Positions 1 to 15,100 of a stretch of DNA of 64,000 nucleotides are shown piece by piece. The first letter of the stretch is position 1. Each line of letters starts with the position of its first letter. The translations under genes and the position numbers were made by a program. Below the pieces are notes generated by a model, which saw nothing but the letters and a program-made list of their open reading frames with translations, was not told the DNA's origin and did not search any database. Source of the stretch: Actinostola sp. cb2023 (Eukaryota > Cnidaria > Anthozoa > Actiniaria > Actinostolidae); the NCBI GenBank assembly GCA_033675265.1, contig JAUJYZ010000230.1:62001-126000 (forward strand), given 5' to 3'.

Positions 1-1921
<1,921 letters not shown>

Positions 1922-3194
1922 AGTTCTTGCCTCGTCATGGCCATTCCATGACAGAAATTATATAACTCTCAGCAAAAAATATTTATCAATAATATTAGTA
2001 TTATAAACTCTTTCTTTGTTGTTGCTGCACTCAACTACAGATATGAGAAACTCAGTATTTTGTTTTCCATGCATGCAGGCAATAGTAGTTCAGAGCTATA
2101 TGTTATATATAGACCTTTCTTGTATTCACTTTGATGGCCACCGACAAGCGCTATAACAATTCGAGATCGGGTAGACTGTAAAATACAGTAAATGTATAGA
2201 GACGTCTACCTAGCTGGCTCTATTGTTACTAGTGGGCAATGGAGCAGAATGTGGGAAAGGTCTTTCATGAAAAATGTAAGAATATAAAATAAAAAACATT
2301 GGTTGAAAAAGATCAAAATTATGTTGAAGGGGGTGGAGAAAAAAAAAGGGAATTCTGAGAAATATGAAGGAGACTGGTTTCCTTGACAACTGATCTCTAT
2401 TCGTCACTCTGTGACCTGATGACTTGATGAATTAAATGAGTGACTTTTTTTTAAAGCTGATATATAATCAACATGACTGCTGATCCTCGTTGTGGTCCTT
2501 GGGCAGGCCTGCAGATCAGTTAGAAGATCTATGCCAATTGCTTGGTTTCAATCAGCTGTTAAAACTCCTTGAATCTCATTATTTGCTTCAAATGACGGGC
2601 AAACACTGCCCTCCATGTGCTATCAAGCAAAGAGTATTCTATTGAAAAGGTGCAATTCAGCTGATGAAAATTCCTCACGAGACCGGAAGTGACGTCTAAT
2701 GAAAACCAGCAATTGGGTCAATCAGTATTAGAGTAAAACTATAGAAACAAAACAATAGAACGAGTAGACAATAGTAGATCATGAATTCTATTGTTTGTAT
2801 TATCCAATCACAACAGCTCTTCTGAGCAGGTGCGTGTCACTTCTGGTCCTTACTCTACCTTTGCGCTCGGAGACTAGGTCTAATCTGAAACCGCTGGTCT
2901 TTGAAATACCGCAGGCGCGGTTCCATTTTGGTCGATGACTTGTTCGAAACGACTGATATGATTCGACAACTCTACACTGAAGTAATGGTCAAAAAGTGGC
3001 GGAAAACTACCCATTTACGTAATAGATTGCTGTCTTGAATCGTAGGGAAGTATTGCAGAGCTTTATTTCCGCTTTGGGATACTCCTGAAGATTCGGCAAG
3101 GACTGCTTGACTGAGACTTTGGGCAGGACCTGTGTGAATCGGGTTCCCAAACTATCTTGCTGAAACTTTTCCTCAAAAGCATTTTAATAGCAGG
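1922..3194. other. Intergenic between tubulin and MAP2K; tubulin 3' UTR and MAP2K 5' UTR
   Basis: No coding exon recognised. An AATAAA at about 2288-2293 could serve tubulin polyadenylation. The stretch from about 2860 to 3194 is less AT-rich and probably holds the MAP2K promoter and 5' UTR, but no specific promoter motif can be defended. Confidence 0.5.
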
Positions 3195-6100
3195 ATGTCC
3201 GATTCTCCTAAAAGTGGTGAGTGTAAAAGTTAATATGTGATTCGTTCTGAACGTTTCGTGCTATTGAGATTACGTGCACTTGAACTTGAAGCAAGAATTA
3301 TTTATCTCATGAAAGTGAAAGTTTACAGTTACAGTTCTACATTGGAAACTTTACAGATTTACATTAAATAAGCTTACATCTTCGCAATGCAAAACAGTGC
3401 TACAAAATTGCGAGAAACTTGTGTTATGTTAATAACGTAAACATAGCTTAAAGTTATTTAAAGAAACATCAAACATGCAGTGATTTCTTGTCATCACCTC
3501 AAAAGTTACTGTAACTGTAAGTCAGTGATTGTTGGAATGATATACTAACGTTATTTTTTGCATGCCTATAGCTGTACACTTGTGACTTCCTGTTTGACTG
3601 GACCAATAGTTTAACTCAACATGTAGTGTACATAGCTTAAACCAGATCTATACATACATGACTACTTATTCAAATCTGAAATGATTTGTGCCCGGTAACT
3701 AATCGAACGGTTCGGCAATCAAATTTAATCGAACCTCGTCGAACCCAATCGAACGACTAGGTTCGATCGACTAGGTTCGATTGGGTTCGGTAATCGGACA
3801 CAATCGAACACAACAATTTTTTTTTTAGTTCGATTGATTACCGAACCCAAATCGAACGAAATCCAACCCAATTGAACATATTTGAAATCACTCAAAAGTG
3901 GTAGTAGTACGATTTTGTTCGATTGCCTAAAATTTTTGTGAGTGTTCGATTGTGTCCAATTACCGAACCCAATCGAACCTCGTCATTCAATTAAATTCGA
4001 TTAAATTCAATTGCCGAACCGTTCGATTAGTTACACCGGGTTTGTGTGATTATATATAATTCACTGTAAATCCCAGATCTGTTTTTCACTTTCTAATTGA
4101 TTTGATTATCCAGGTCATAAAGGTAAAAAAGCAAGACCAGCAAAGTTTAAGTTTCCTGGGGCAACACCATCACCACCAGTTACCCCGTAAGTAATAAAAA
4201 TAAATAATGTTACCGTAAATCCTCTATTAAGCCACCCCTTCCAATAAGCCCCCCTCCAATAAGCCCCTCTTTTTGAAGCACAATTTTTATTAAGTCCCCC
4301 CCCTTCTCCCAAAGATACCGTTGTATGTAATGTGATGATATACTGTACATACTGTACAATGGTCCAATACAGTATGGTACATGTGCAATATCTCTAAAAG
4401 TTATTACCGTATTCACTTACATACAGTATTTATTATTTACAATAAAGTGATTAACCCATTCGCTCCTGAGCTATTTTGCGTTTTTTAGCGATTTTCTGGA
4501 CCTAATCACGTCGTAGGAAATTTCGATTCCATAAAAGGGGTTTCCATGGAAATCTTGACAGTTCTGAAAGCCCACGGGCTCAGGTTCTGACGTAATCTTT
4601 CTCTTGTCGTGAATCTCCGCGAGGAACAGCATCTCGTAGCTACTAGGAGCGGTCAATTTTGCATTTTTAGAGTGTTTATAGCCATTATTCACCACAGAAG
4701 CCCCCAGGACAGCATCATTAAGCTTGACTGGTGTGGTAGAGACCGTTCTCCTGGAAGAAATCAGGAGTTTAGATACGAATTCACGATCACATTTCGACGT
4801 TGCCGTTTGGAAATTCAAAATGGCGGTCTCAATTGTGAAATCGTCTCTCTGGTCTTTCTGTGTTGGATTCCAGGACCTACAAAGGCATTTTTGGCGACTT
4901 TGGACTTGTAAAGAATGCAACCGGTGCAATATTTTGCCTGTAGGACCGAGTGGCTCGACACTCAATATATTCTTAAAAAACAGAGATTCGGGGAGATCTA
5001 TGCCGAAATCCCGGATGTTTCCCGGCATCCTTTTCGGGCGTGCAGAAGGAAAACACGTGTTAGCGAAAGTGGTCCTAAGGAAATGGCTATTGTTCGGCGA
5101 GTTAAGGAAAAGAGAGGGCAAAATTCACGACTATATCAAGAAGAGAGATGGAAGTTTGCTGAGAAAGTGGCGTTTTGTTTCGCAAGGATGTATTTTGGAC
5201 GAAAATCCAAGTCAAATGTCGGTCATTTTCGAGGTGTAAAATTGCGTCAAAAACACGCATTTTTGATTTTTATGGCAAACAAATTGAACTAATGCCCAGA
5301 AATCGGACCTGTAAGTCAGTTTACTTGAGGTTAAAATATGAAGAGTTATCTAGTTGTCACTAATAACTGGCCATGAGATCGATGTTACGAAAATTCAGAA
5401 AGTTAGAATTTTTCAAAGCACTATCGATGTTTACGGCCGGTTTCGGCCGGTGTAGGAGCGAATGGGTTAAAGTGATTGTAAAATACTAAATATTGACCAT
5501 GCAGTATAACCTACATGTACATCTCTGGTTTTCCGCAAAATTTAATAAGCCCCCTCCCTCTATTAAACCTTCTCCCTCCGGGGGGCTTAATAGAGGATTT
5601 ATGGTATTCAAACATTATTGACAGTAAGTAAGTAACGTAAGCCGTTATTTTACAAACTATATCATCCTTTCTTAACAGTGTTGCACCACCAAGAAATCTA
5701 TCAGATAAAGCTACAATCACAGTAAATGGACAAGTAAGTTACAGTGCATTTCACGTACAGTATGTGGTTCTAATTGTGAACAGTTCTAATTGTGAACACT
5801 TTTCAGTAAAAGTGCCGTTTTTATACCGTAAAGTTAAGATCGACAAAAAATAATTTGCCCGATCAAATATTGATTTATTTTCAATCATTCAATTGCTACT
5901 TTTTGTGCTTCTACTGACATTTATTCTCGCAAAGTTCGCAAAATTTCAACATAGTTTTAACGTTTTTAAGAGTAAAAGCAGATAATGAATTTCTTTCTAC
6001 AAATTCGAATTTTAACGCGCGCCTTGAAAAAGATGTTTCTGCGTGTGCAAAGTTCGCATAACTTGGCACTTCATAACATATGTAGTTCTTGAGATATAGA

Positions 6101-9100
6101 GTAAAATTGCCGCTAATGTACCTGCACTGGTACACAAGCAAATATTGAGAAGGAAATATGTATAAGAAGTCCGCATTTGTGATACAAATTTGCACCACTT
6201 TAATTAACATGTGATGAACGGCATGCATCAATGAACATGCGAACACACGTCAGCAATTTAGCGTTGCCGTCTGACTTCACTTCGTTTTAACATTTTTCTA
6301 GCATTCTTATCGAAATAACACGAACATTAATATTGTCAGTTTAAGACAACTTGGAACTTGTACATCGAATTGCAAGGCTAGAAATCGAGAATAATACACA
6401 GTATTAAGCCATTAAAAAGCAAGCCAAAAGTGTTCACAATTACAAACACCTGTTCACCATTAGAACCACCAACAGACATGATATAATAAAATATATTTAG
6501 AAAAGTTTAATAATAAATACAACGAAACTTAATCACTTCATAGCTGAAGTGTAGAGCTAATTCATAGCAAAGGTTCAGGATAATCGTACCATATGGTGAC
6601 GAGAAATATCATCAAGTGCAAAAAGTGTTCACAATTAGAACCACATACTGTACATTACTTTTGATAAGTGAGTTCTGAAGTTAGTTTGGAAGTTCTGAAT
6701 TTTGCCTAGTGAACTTTGAAACGAACTTTGTTGGCAAACTTCGAACTTGCTTCCTGTGTGAATTGATCAGAAATTCATTGGAATTTAAGTTCATGCTCAA
6801 TTTGCAAAGTGAATTGTAGTAGTTCTCTCCCTATAAAGGAAGTTATTACCATGTAAATGCATGTTATAATCATTCAATGAAAGCTCCAGTTGAGACATCA
6901 AACTTTCATGTGCTGAATACATTAAACACAATGGTTAATTCAAGGGTCGATCACTGCAAGAATAGCTACATGTATATTGTATGTGGCTTGTGATCAGAAT
7001 CCAAATTCTCCTTTAAAATTCAAAGAACTAAGGTTCAGGAGAATTTATTTTTTGATCCTGTGATCTGACTCCAAATACATTCTTGCATGGATCCCTTCAA
7101 TTGACTGATCTTAAAAGTGCATAAAATTCAACTTATAGACTCACATTCAGGTGCAGCTTGTTTTGTTATTCTAATTTCTCTTTTTGTTTTGCATCTTGGA
7201 AGTGAGGCTTTAAACTTGAATTTCAAGTAATTTTAAGATGGGCCAATTAGGCCAAGTCTTATTTAAAGTTATTAGCTTCAGCATATATTATAAGTTTGAC
7301 ATCTGAACTACACTGTAGGTCTCATTGAAAGAATATAAAGTTACAGTACTTGTATAACAGTCCATCATTTGTTTGTTGACATATACAGGAATTCAACTGT
7401 AATGCTGGAGAACTAAAAGATTTAGGAGAATTAGGTCATGGTGCTTATGGATATGTGTATAAGATGGTACATGTACCCACAGAGACTGTCATGGCTGTAA
7501 AGGTATGCCATGTTTTGATGCATAACGATTGATGGCAAATGGTCCTGAGCACTGCTCACATCATTTCTGGTTTCGTAAGGAATTTTCATCAGCTGAATGA
7601 GCTACATGTAGCTTGTGTCACCTGTCACGTAACATTTCAAATTTTCACTGAAGACAAACAAAAATATAACTTGAAAGACCATACTAAAATTAGTAAAAGT
7701 TGGAAATCTCAAAAGAATCAAGCAAATAAAACAAAAGTCACAATGTAAAGGCTTTCAAATTTTCCCACTTTGACAAATATTTGGGTGGGTTTTTCGCTTG
7801 GAAGGCAAGCTGTAAATGCCCTCCAACATACATTTCCATACAAAAAAAGGAAAAGTTTGAATGCCTATAACTATTGCCCTATTTACTTACTAAGACCCAT
7901 GCACTGTACTACATTTCACTTTTCAGTGGTCATTCTATACCCACACCTAAGTTCCTTTGTTACTCCAATTTTGTGGGTCTAGTAGCTCCCTAAAATAATA
8001 GTCCTTTAATAACTACATGTGCAATTTAATAACAATGTACATGTACTTGTGAAAACTTGAATCTGTGAATTCAAAGCTCTGGACTTTTAAAAGCAGCACC
8101 TTAATTCTTGACAGTTGACTACATAATTATAGCGCAATACTCCTTTTTACAGTTCCGGGCGCCATCTTGAAAGGTAGCCATGCCTTTGCATCGAAGCGAG
8201 ACTGGCGGTGACCTTGCAATGATAGAGACATGTGAATAATTGTCCAAGGTGTTAAAAAAGGTCTCTAGCATATTGCAAGGTCACCGCCAGTCTCGCTTCG
8301 ATGCAAAGGCTCGGCTACCTTTCAAGATGGCGCCGGGAACTGTAAAAAGGAGTATTAAGTTGTACAGGCAAGCACTCAATACCAAATGAGCCAGAGACCC
8401 CTACTGTACTCGTCAACACAACCTACAGTAGCTACTATGCAACCTGGATCAAATTGTTATTTTTCAGAGAATAAGAGCGAATGTGAATTCAATTGAACAA
8501 AAGAGACTTCTCATGGACTTAGACATTTCAATGAGGGTCAGCGACTACCCATTCACTGTACAATTCTATGGAGCTCTGTTTAGGGAGGTAGGTAGTTATT
8601 ACCATGTAAATCACTAGAGTGGTAAATTGGCCACCAGAAATTCAAACTAACGGTGAGACAATTTGTATCACGTGATCACAAAATATTTGTCTCGTGATCG
8701 AACGTTGAGTCAACATTTCTCAAATGATCAAGGGAGAGGTAAAGAGGTAAAAAAAATGCCTTCTGGACAACAAGTGACCCTTTCTTGTTTAATCACGTTT
8801 TTTTACCTGTTTACATCTCCCTCGATCATTTCAAGAAGAAACTCAACGTTAGATCACAAGACAAATATTTTATTATCACGTGACACAAATTGTCTCGCCG
8901 CCAGTTCGAATTCGATCTGGCAGTCAATTTACCACTCTAGTGATTTGCATAGTATATTCATTGTGTACAGTTAGTGGACATGACAACTGCAAAATGGGGG
9001 TGTTGTACAGTAAGCTGCATGGCCATTATTTCTTGCATTTTGCAGTAATGCACGTCCATTGACAGTTCCTAGCTGAGTCATGCGAAAGAGTCTTTTAACT

Positions 9101-12100
9101 TACACAATGTTATCATACTAGAAGTTTTACTAAGTACTGTTTTTAATAGAGTACTGTTGTTCTGAAGAATATTATAATTTATATGAAGTGTTTTAGATAA
9201 ATTTTTATCCATATACTGTATATTTTATTGTAGTTATTTATTTTTTGTTAGGGTGATTCTTGTATAGGGTCCGAATCTTCTAGCTTTTCTAGCATCCTCG
9301 GGAACCCAGGGGTATATTCTGTCACTCGTTACTCGCTCCCAGAGAAATACCCCTTGGAACGAAGTCTGTTGGAACTTGTTCCGGAAGTCGTTTCTGATTG
9401 GTCGACCTTGGACAATCAGTATCAAGTATATTCTGGTTTGAATAGGACAGCAGCCATTTTGAATTTTGACTACCGGAACAAGTTCCAACAGACTTCGTTC
9501 CCAGGGGTAAATTTCTCTGGGAGCGACTAATGAGCAATAGAATATACCCCTGGGTTCCCAAGGATGCTTTTCTAGATGCTGTATTTGTTTTATTTTAAGG
9601 TATTATTGTTCTTCTTTTATTTTGGTATTGTAACAGGGTGATGTCTGGATATGTATGGAGTTAATGAAAACATCTCTGTACGACTTATACAAACTAGTCT
9701 ACACTAAACCTGGGGATCGAATACCAGAAGAGGTTCTTGGAAAAATAGCTGTGTCTGTAAGTGCCTTCAATTGAAGGGCTCCCTGCAAGAACAGCGTAAG
9801 TGATCTCTGATCAAAATCTAAATTCTCCTTGAGATTGTTTGAATTTCAAAGGAGAATTTGGGTTTTGATCACAAGTCACTTACTCTGTTCTTGCAGGGAG
9901 CCCTTCAATTGGTACAACCGGGGCCTGACATGTAAATAATAAATAAATAATGTAAATAATAAATCTGTACCTTTCTCAACAATTGATTATGGTACATGTA
10001 CTGTACATGTATATAAATTGTTCTAAGAAAGATTCTGATCAGGAATTTCAATTATGTTTCTCTTCCAGGTTGTTCATGCATTAGATTATCTTCATAGTCA
10101 ACTAAAAGTCATTCATAGAGGTATGCGGGCATTTAAATAACATGAATCCATATTTAGAGAGCTTTCTAGACCAATAATTTAGTCTGTCCAGTAATATCAT
10201 GATTGATTTATTACCACGTACTCCTGTCCAAACGGTCCAGAAACTGGTAGTCCTTTTTGTGTGTCCTGTTATTATTATAATTATCATTATTAATGGCCAC
10301 CATGCACTGGAGTTCTATCATTAGCATTAGCAGACAGTGAGACTGGTTGATTGGAAAGCACCCTTAAGTGTATTCACTACTACTGTAAAACCCTATGAAA
10401 ACCCCATGAAAAGCCTATGAAATATTCATAGTATCTTCATAGCCATTTCATGGGATTGTACTATGAAGTTGATAAAAAATATTATATTTTCATGGGTATT
10501 TCATAGGTTTTTTTCATAGTACTATGAAATGTGACCTATGAAACCATGTCCCGTTTCATAGTATGTTTCATAGAAAATTGCTATGAAACATTAAATACCT
10601 GGGAGAAAATTGTGACCTATGAAATAGCTATGAAATTTACAGCCTATGAAAAGGCTATGAAATGATCCCTATGAAAATGCTATGAAACAAACCCTATGAA
10701 AAGATGGCCATGAAGTACCTATGAAATCTTTTTCATAGGGTCTACCAATGAAACAGGTCACACTTCATAGGGATTTCATATATTTGCCCTATGAAATTGT
10801 GACCTATGAAACCATGTCCCGTTTCATAGTATGTTTCATAGGAAATTACTATGAAACATAAATACCGGGAGAAAATTGTGATCTATGAAATAGCTATGAA
10901 ATTTACAGCCTATGAAAAGGCTATGAAATGATCCCTATGAAAATGCTATGAAACAAACCCTATGAAATGATGGCCATGAAGTACCTATGAAATCTTTTTC
11001 ATAGGGTCTACCAATGAAACAGGTCACACTTCATAGGGATTTCATATATTTGCCCTATGAAATTGTGACCTATGAAACCATGTCCCGTTTCATAGTATGT
11101 TTCATAGAAAATTACTATGAAACATAAATACCGGGAGAAAATTGTGACCTATGAAATAGCTATGAAATTTACAGCCTATGAAAAGGCTATGTGCCAAAAC
11201 AAAAGATATGTAATAAATAGAAAAATAAATGAAAACTATTATAAACCAAACAACTATTATTAAAAAGAAAAAGTTTCATACAAATGTAGGTAATACTTGC
11301 ATGCCAAGATACATACTGTAGACTCAGTACTGTATTATGTAGAGACATCAAAATGGTAATTAATGCAAATTAATTTTGTACATGTAATTTTACCAATATT
11401 ATGTAAGTACAATAGTTTACTAATATGATGAGTATTTGAATAGTTTATCTATGTTTTACATATGCAGTTATTGGCTAGTCAAAGTGTTGAACTATAGCTT
11501 TTGTTTCTACCAATTTTGTCAGGCTAACAATGCTTGTAACCAAATCTTCATAGCTTGTTGAAGAACAACGATTTACCTGATATAGAAATAATAAAGACAG
11601 CCATTCAAACTAGTTTGTGCACAAATGTTTATCTTTATTTATCAACAAATAGTTCTAACATAACTTATAGCCTAAAGTAAAGGACAACATGTTTAGTTGG
11701 TACTTACAGATTTGCTAGAGTCGTAGAAAGTAAAGTCTATGCTTGTTTTAAGTCATTTTATGCATGTTTTTCTCTTCCAATGTGCCTGAAAGACATGTAA
11801 AAGCTTACTAAGCTGTTTTACCTGTTCTACTTACTTCAAAAATAGCTAAACAGTCTTTCTTACCAGCATAAAAACGAATAAAAAGCCAGAGTTTCTTGAC
11901 AACTTCACTGACTACTGCAAAGCTGCATTTTTCCACTCATTTTTGCAAACACGCCACGGACCAATCAGCAGCCGTATTTTAGTCATGTGATCAAACTGCT
12001 GACCACATCATTTTGTTTGTTCATATCATAATGGCTTTCAAACTGCAGTGTGTCTGCTCTTTCTCAAATCTTAGTTCGTTGCTGTACAAGTGCATAGTTT

Positions 12101-15100
12101 TCTCACAACACCTTTTTAAGATTTGGAGCATATACCTACATGTAATTCAGGGAGACATGTGTAATGTTTATTTGCTCATACTGGTACATACATAAAATAC
12201 AAGGATAAATATGATTGTTTTTATGTTGTATGTTTTACATTAATATTATTTTAATAGTTATGAAATGTGTTATGATCAAATGATATGATGGAAATGTATT
12301 ATTAGTTGTTTACCAAAATATTTTACAACTATAAAACAGATCATTGATTGGTAAGTTTAAATCATAAGTTGTCAGATAAAACTTATATTTTTCATAGGTT
12401 ACTCCCATGAAATTTCATAGTGATTGCATTTCATAGCCTTTGTTATGCAATTTCATAGTTATTTCATAGCATAGGGTATATTCTCCAGAGGAAAATTTCA
12501 TAGCCTTGAACTGCAATGTCATAGTTATTTCATAGCATGGCTACACCTATGAAACTTTTTTCATAGGGTATATTCTCCAGAGGAAAATTTCATAGCCTTG
12601 AACTGCAATGTCATAGTTATTTCATAGCATGGCTACACCTATGAAATTGTTTTCCTAGGGTTTATTCTCCAGAGGAAAATTTCATAGATATTTCATAGCA
12701 TGGCTATACCTATGAAACTTCATTTCATAGGGTATAAATCTGATAATTTCTGCAAAGGAAAATTTCATAGCCTGAACCTTTTCATAGGACTATGAAAAAT
12801 CAAATTCATAGCACTATTTACAGTGCAATGTTTGTGGAAAATTTGTCACACTGAATGACACTACAACTTTGCACCAAGTCATGGAAATAACGTTAATTTT
12901 CAGACAAACTTTGTTAATATTATGTCATGATCATATACAACACATACATACATACATATAGTTTATTTAAACACGGTAAAATCATCAGTAACATAACAAT
13001 ATAAGTAGTGATATACAAATAAAAATTAAAAATAATCCTGGTGCTCTGATTGGCTACTCTAATTTGAAATACATATTATGATCTTATAGTGTTTGAGACC
13101 AGTGACGTTGACATGGCCACCCATGGAGTTTCTTACTTTTTATAATAAAGACAATGACAATTATTTGTATTTTGCCCTTGACAGATGTAAAGCCATCAAA
13201 TATTTTAGCTGATGAGAAAGGCAATTTTAAACTTTGTGACTTTGGAATCAGTGGTCAGCTAGTTGATTCATTGGCTAAAACCATGGACGCTGGATGCAAA
13301 CCATATATGGCAGTGAGTATGTGGGCTGATTATCAGGGCCTGCGGAGCAAGCTTAAAAGTGGTGGGACTAAAAATGTCACAAGGGTCACAATGACGATAC
13401 CATTTTTTTAAATTTCCTTTTAAATGTTACTACCTGTGGACAAAAATGTGATGGGGTTATAGCATGACCAGCCCCTCCCCCTCCGTGGGCCCTGATTATT
13501 TCACATACACTTAGATAATAATATTATCATACATGTAGGAATCCTGCAATCTCAATCTGTCAAAGGGAAGCAACAAATTATAATGTTAGAGATTGTGGGA
13601 ATTCCAGATGAACCAAGTCAATTTTACATGAAAACATGAGGTCAAGGGTTATTTGTTTCTAGTTTTAGATAGCGAGGATAATTTAAGTACTTGTAAAAAT
13701 ATGACCGTAATTTTATTGTTTTCCAGCCTGAAAGAATAAATCCAGCTCGAAACATGCAGGGATACGACATTAGATCAGATATCTGGAGTCTTGGAATTAC
13801 AATGGTAAAAAACAGCATCTATTAGAAGTTAGTTTAGAAATCAGAATAGTGAAGGAGCAGTGAAGGTGTTACTTATTGAGGGTATCAGAGCACTAACAAA
13901 CCTGTGGCCCTCGTTGTAGTGCGTGCATGCGTGCAGTCACTGAGGCTAGTCACTGCCAGAGATTTGTGTTTGTGTCCTCACAGTGGTTCTTTTATATCTC
14001 TCCAAGTACTTTGGCATTACACAAATAATACTGTAGTATAGTCAGCTCCTAATTTATGGACACCCCGCTATTATGGACCGCTTGGTATTAGAGAACAACC
14101 ACCTAAATGTATAACTGGTTACACATTTGGAGTTGACAACAATTCTGTTATGTCAGTGTGGTCAGTGCATGTTCTGTTTTCATCTGTACTATATATAATT
14201 GTTGGATCATCCTGGGAATTATGTCATGGGTACATGTACAATAATATTTTTTATTTATTACGATGACACGTACAGCATTCCTTTGGCATACTATTCCTTC
14301 TTTGTGACCAGTGCTGTAGCATTAAGGCCATTCATAATTCCAATAGTGTGTGGAGGAAATAAAGGATGCCGCTGCTCCCTGTTCGTTGTGTTCATTAAAG
14401 TTTATTGTTATACTTCTAGATTGAGCTTGGAACAGGAAAGTTCCCTTATCCTCAGTGGAAGACTCCATTTGAACAACTAAAACAGGTTGTTCATGAACCT
14501 TCTCCCTTCTTACCTGATGGACCATTCTCAGAGTCATTTAGAGATTTTATCATACAGTGGTGGGTAGATTACATGGATTGAAATAAAGTTTCATTCATTC
14601 AGTCAGTCAGTATATAGAGGGTTTGCACGATCACGTGCAGGCAGCCATGACAGGGGGCAGGATAAAGGAATACCTTTCCCCTAAGGAATTGGCTGCTTTC
14701 TCATGTAAAATGATTGTATTGTTCCTGCCACCTGTCATGGCTGCCGGCACGTGATCATGCAAACCCTCTATAAGTCAGGTCACTGTTGCTCGACTAGTTT
14801 CATTTTTGTTGTCCCTCCATGATGCACGGATTTGGCAAAGTGCATCGACAGTGCAGACAAACTAGCTAATTAAGTATAGTCCAGCCTTCTCAGTTCCCTG
14901 CACCATCTTGAAAGGTAGCCGTGCCTTTGCATCGAAGCAAGACCAATGGTGACCTTGCAATATTTTTTATTTTTTATTTTCAAGATTCGCGCATAAGGCA
15001 GGTGTTGTACAATAGGACACAAAGTCCCCTTTAAAATACATTACACCACGTCCCACCCAATAAGAAGGTTACCCAGTATACCCGACCCCTGATGAATTCC

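Noticed and set aside
4471..5363. Several 100-216-codon open frames in the 1-kb inserted element
   Set aside because: They overlap on both strands, have no recognisable transposase motifs and look like chance frames in a less AT-rich element.
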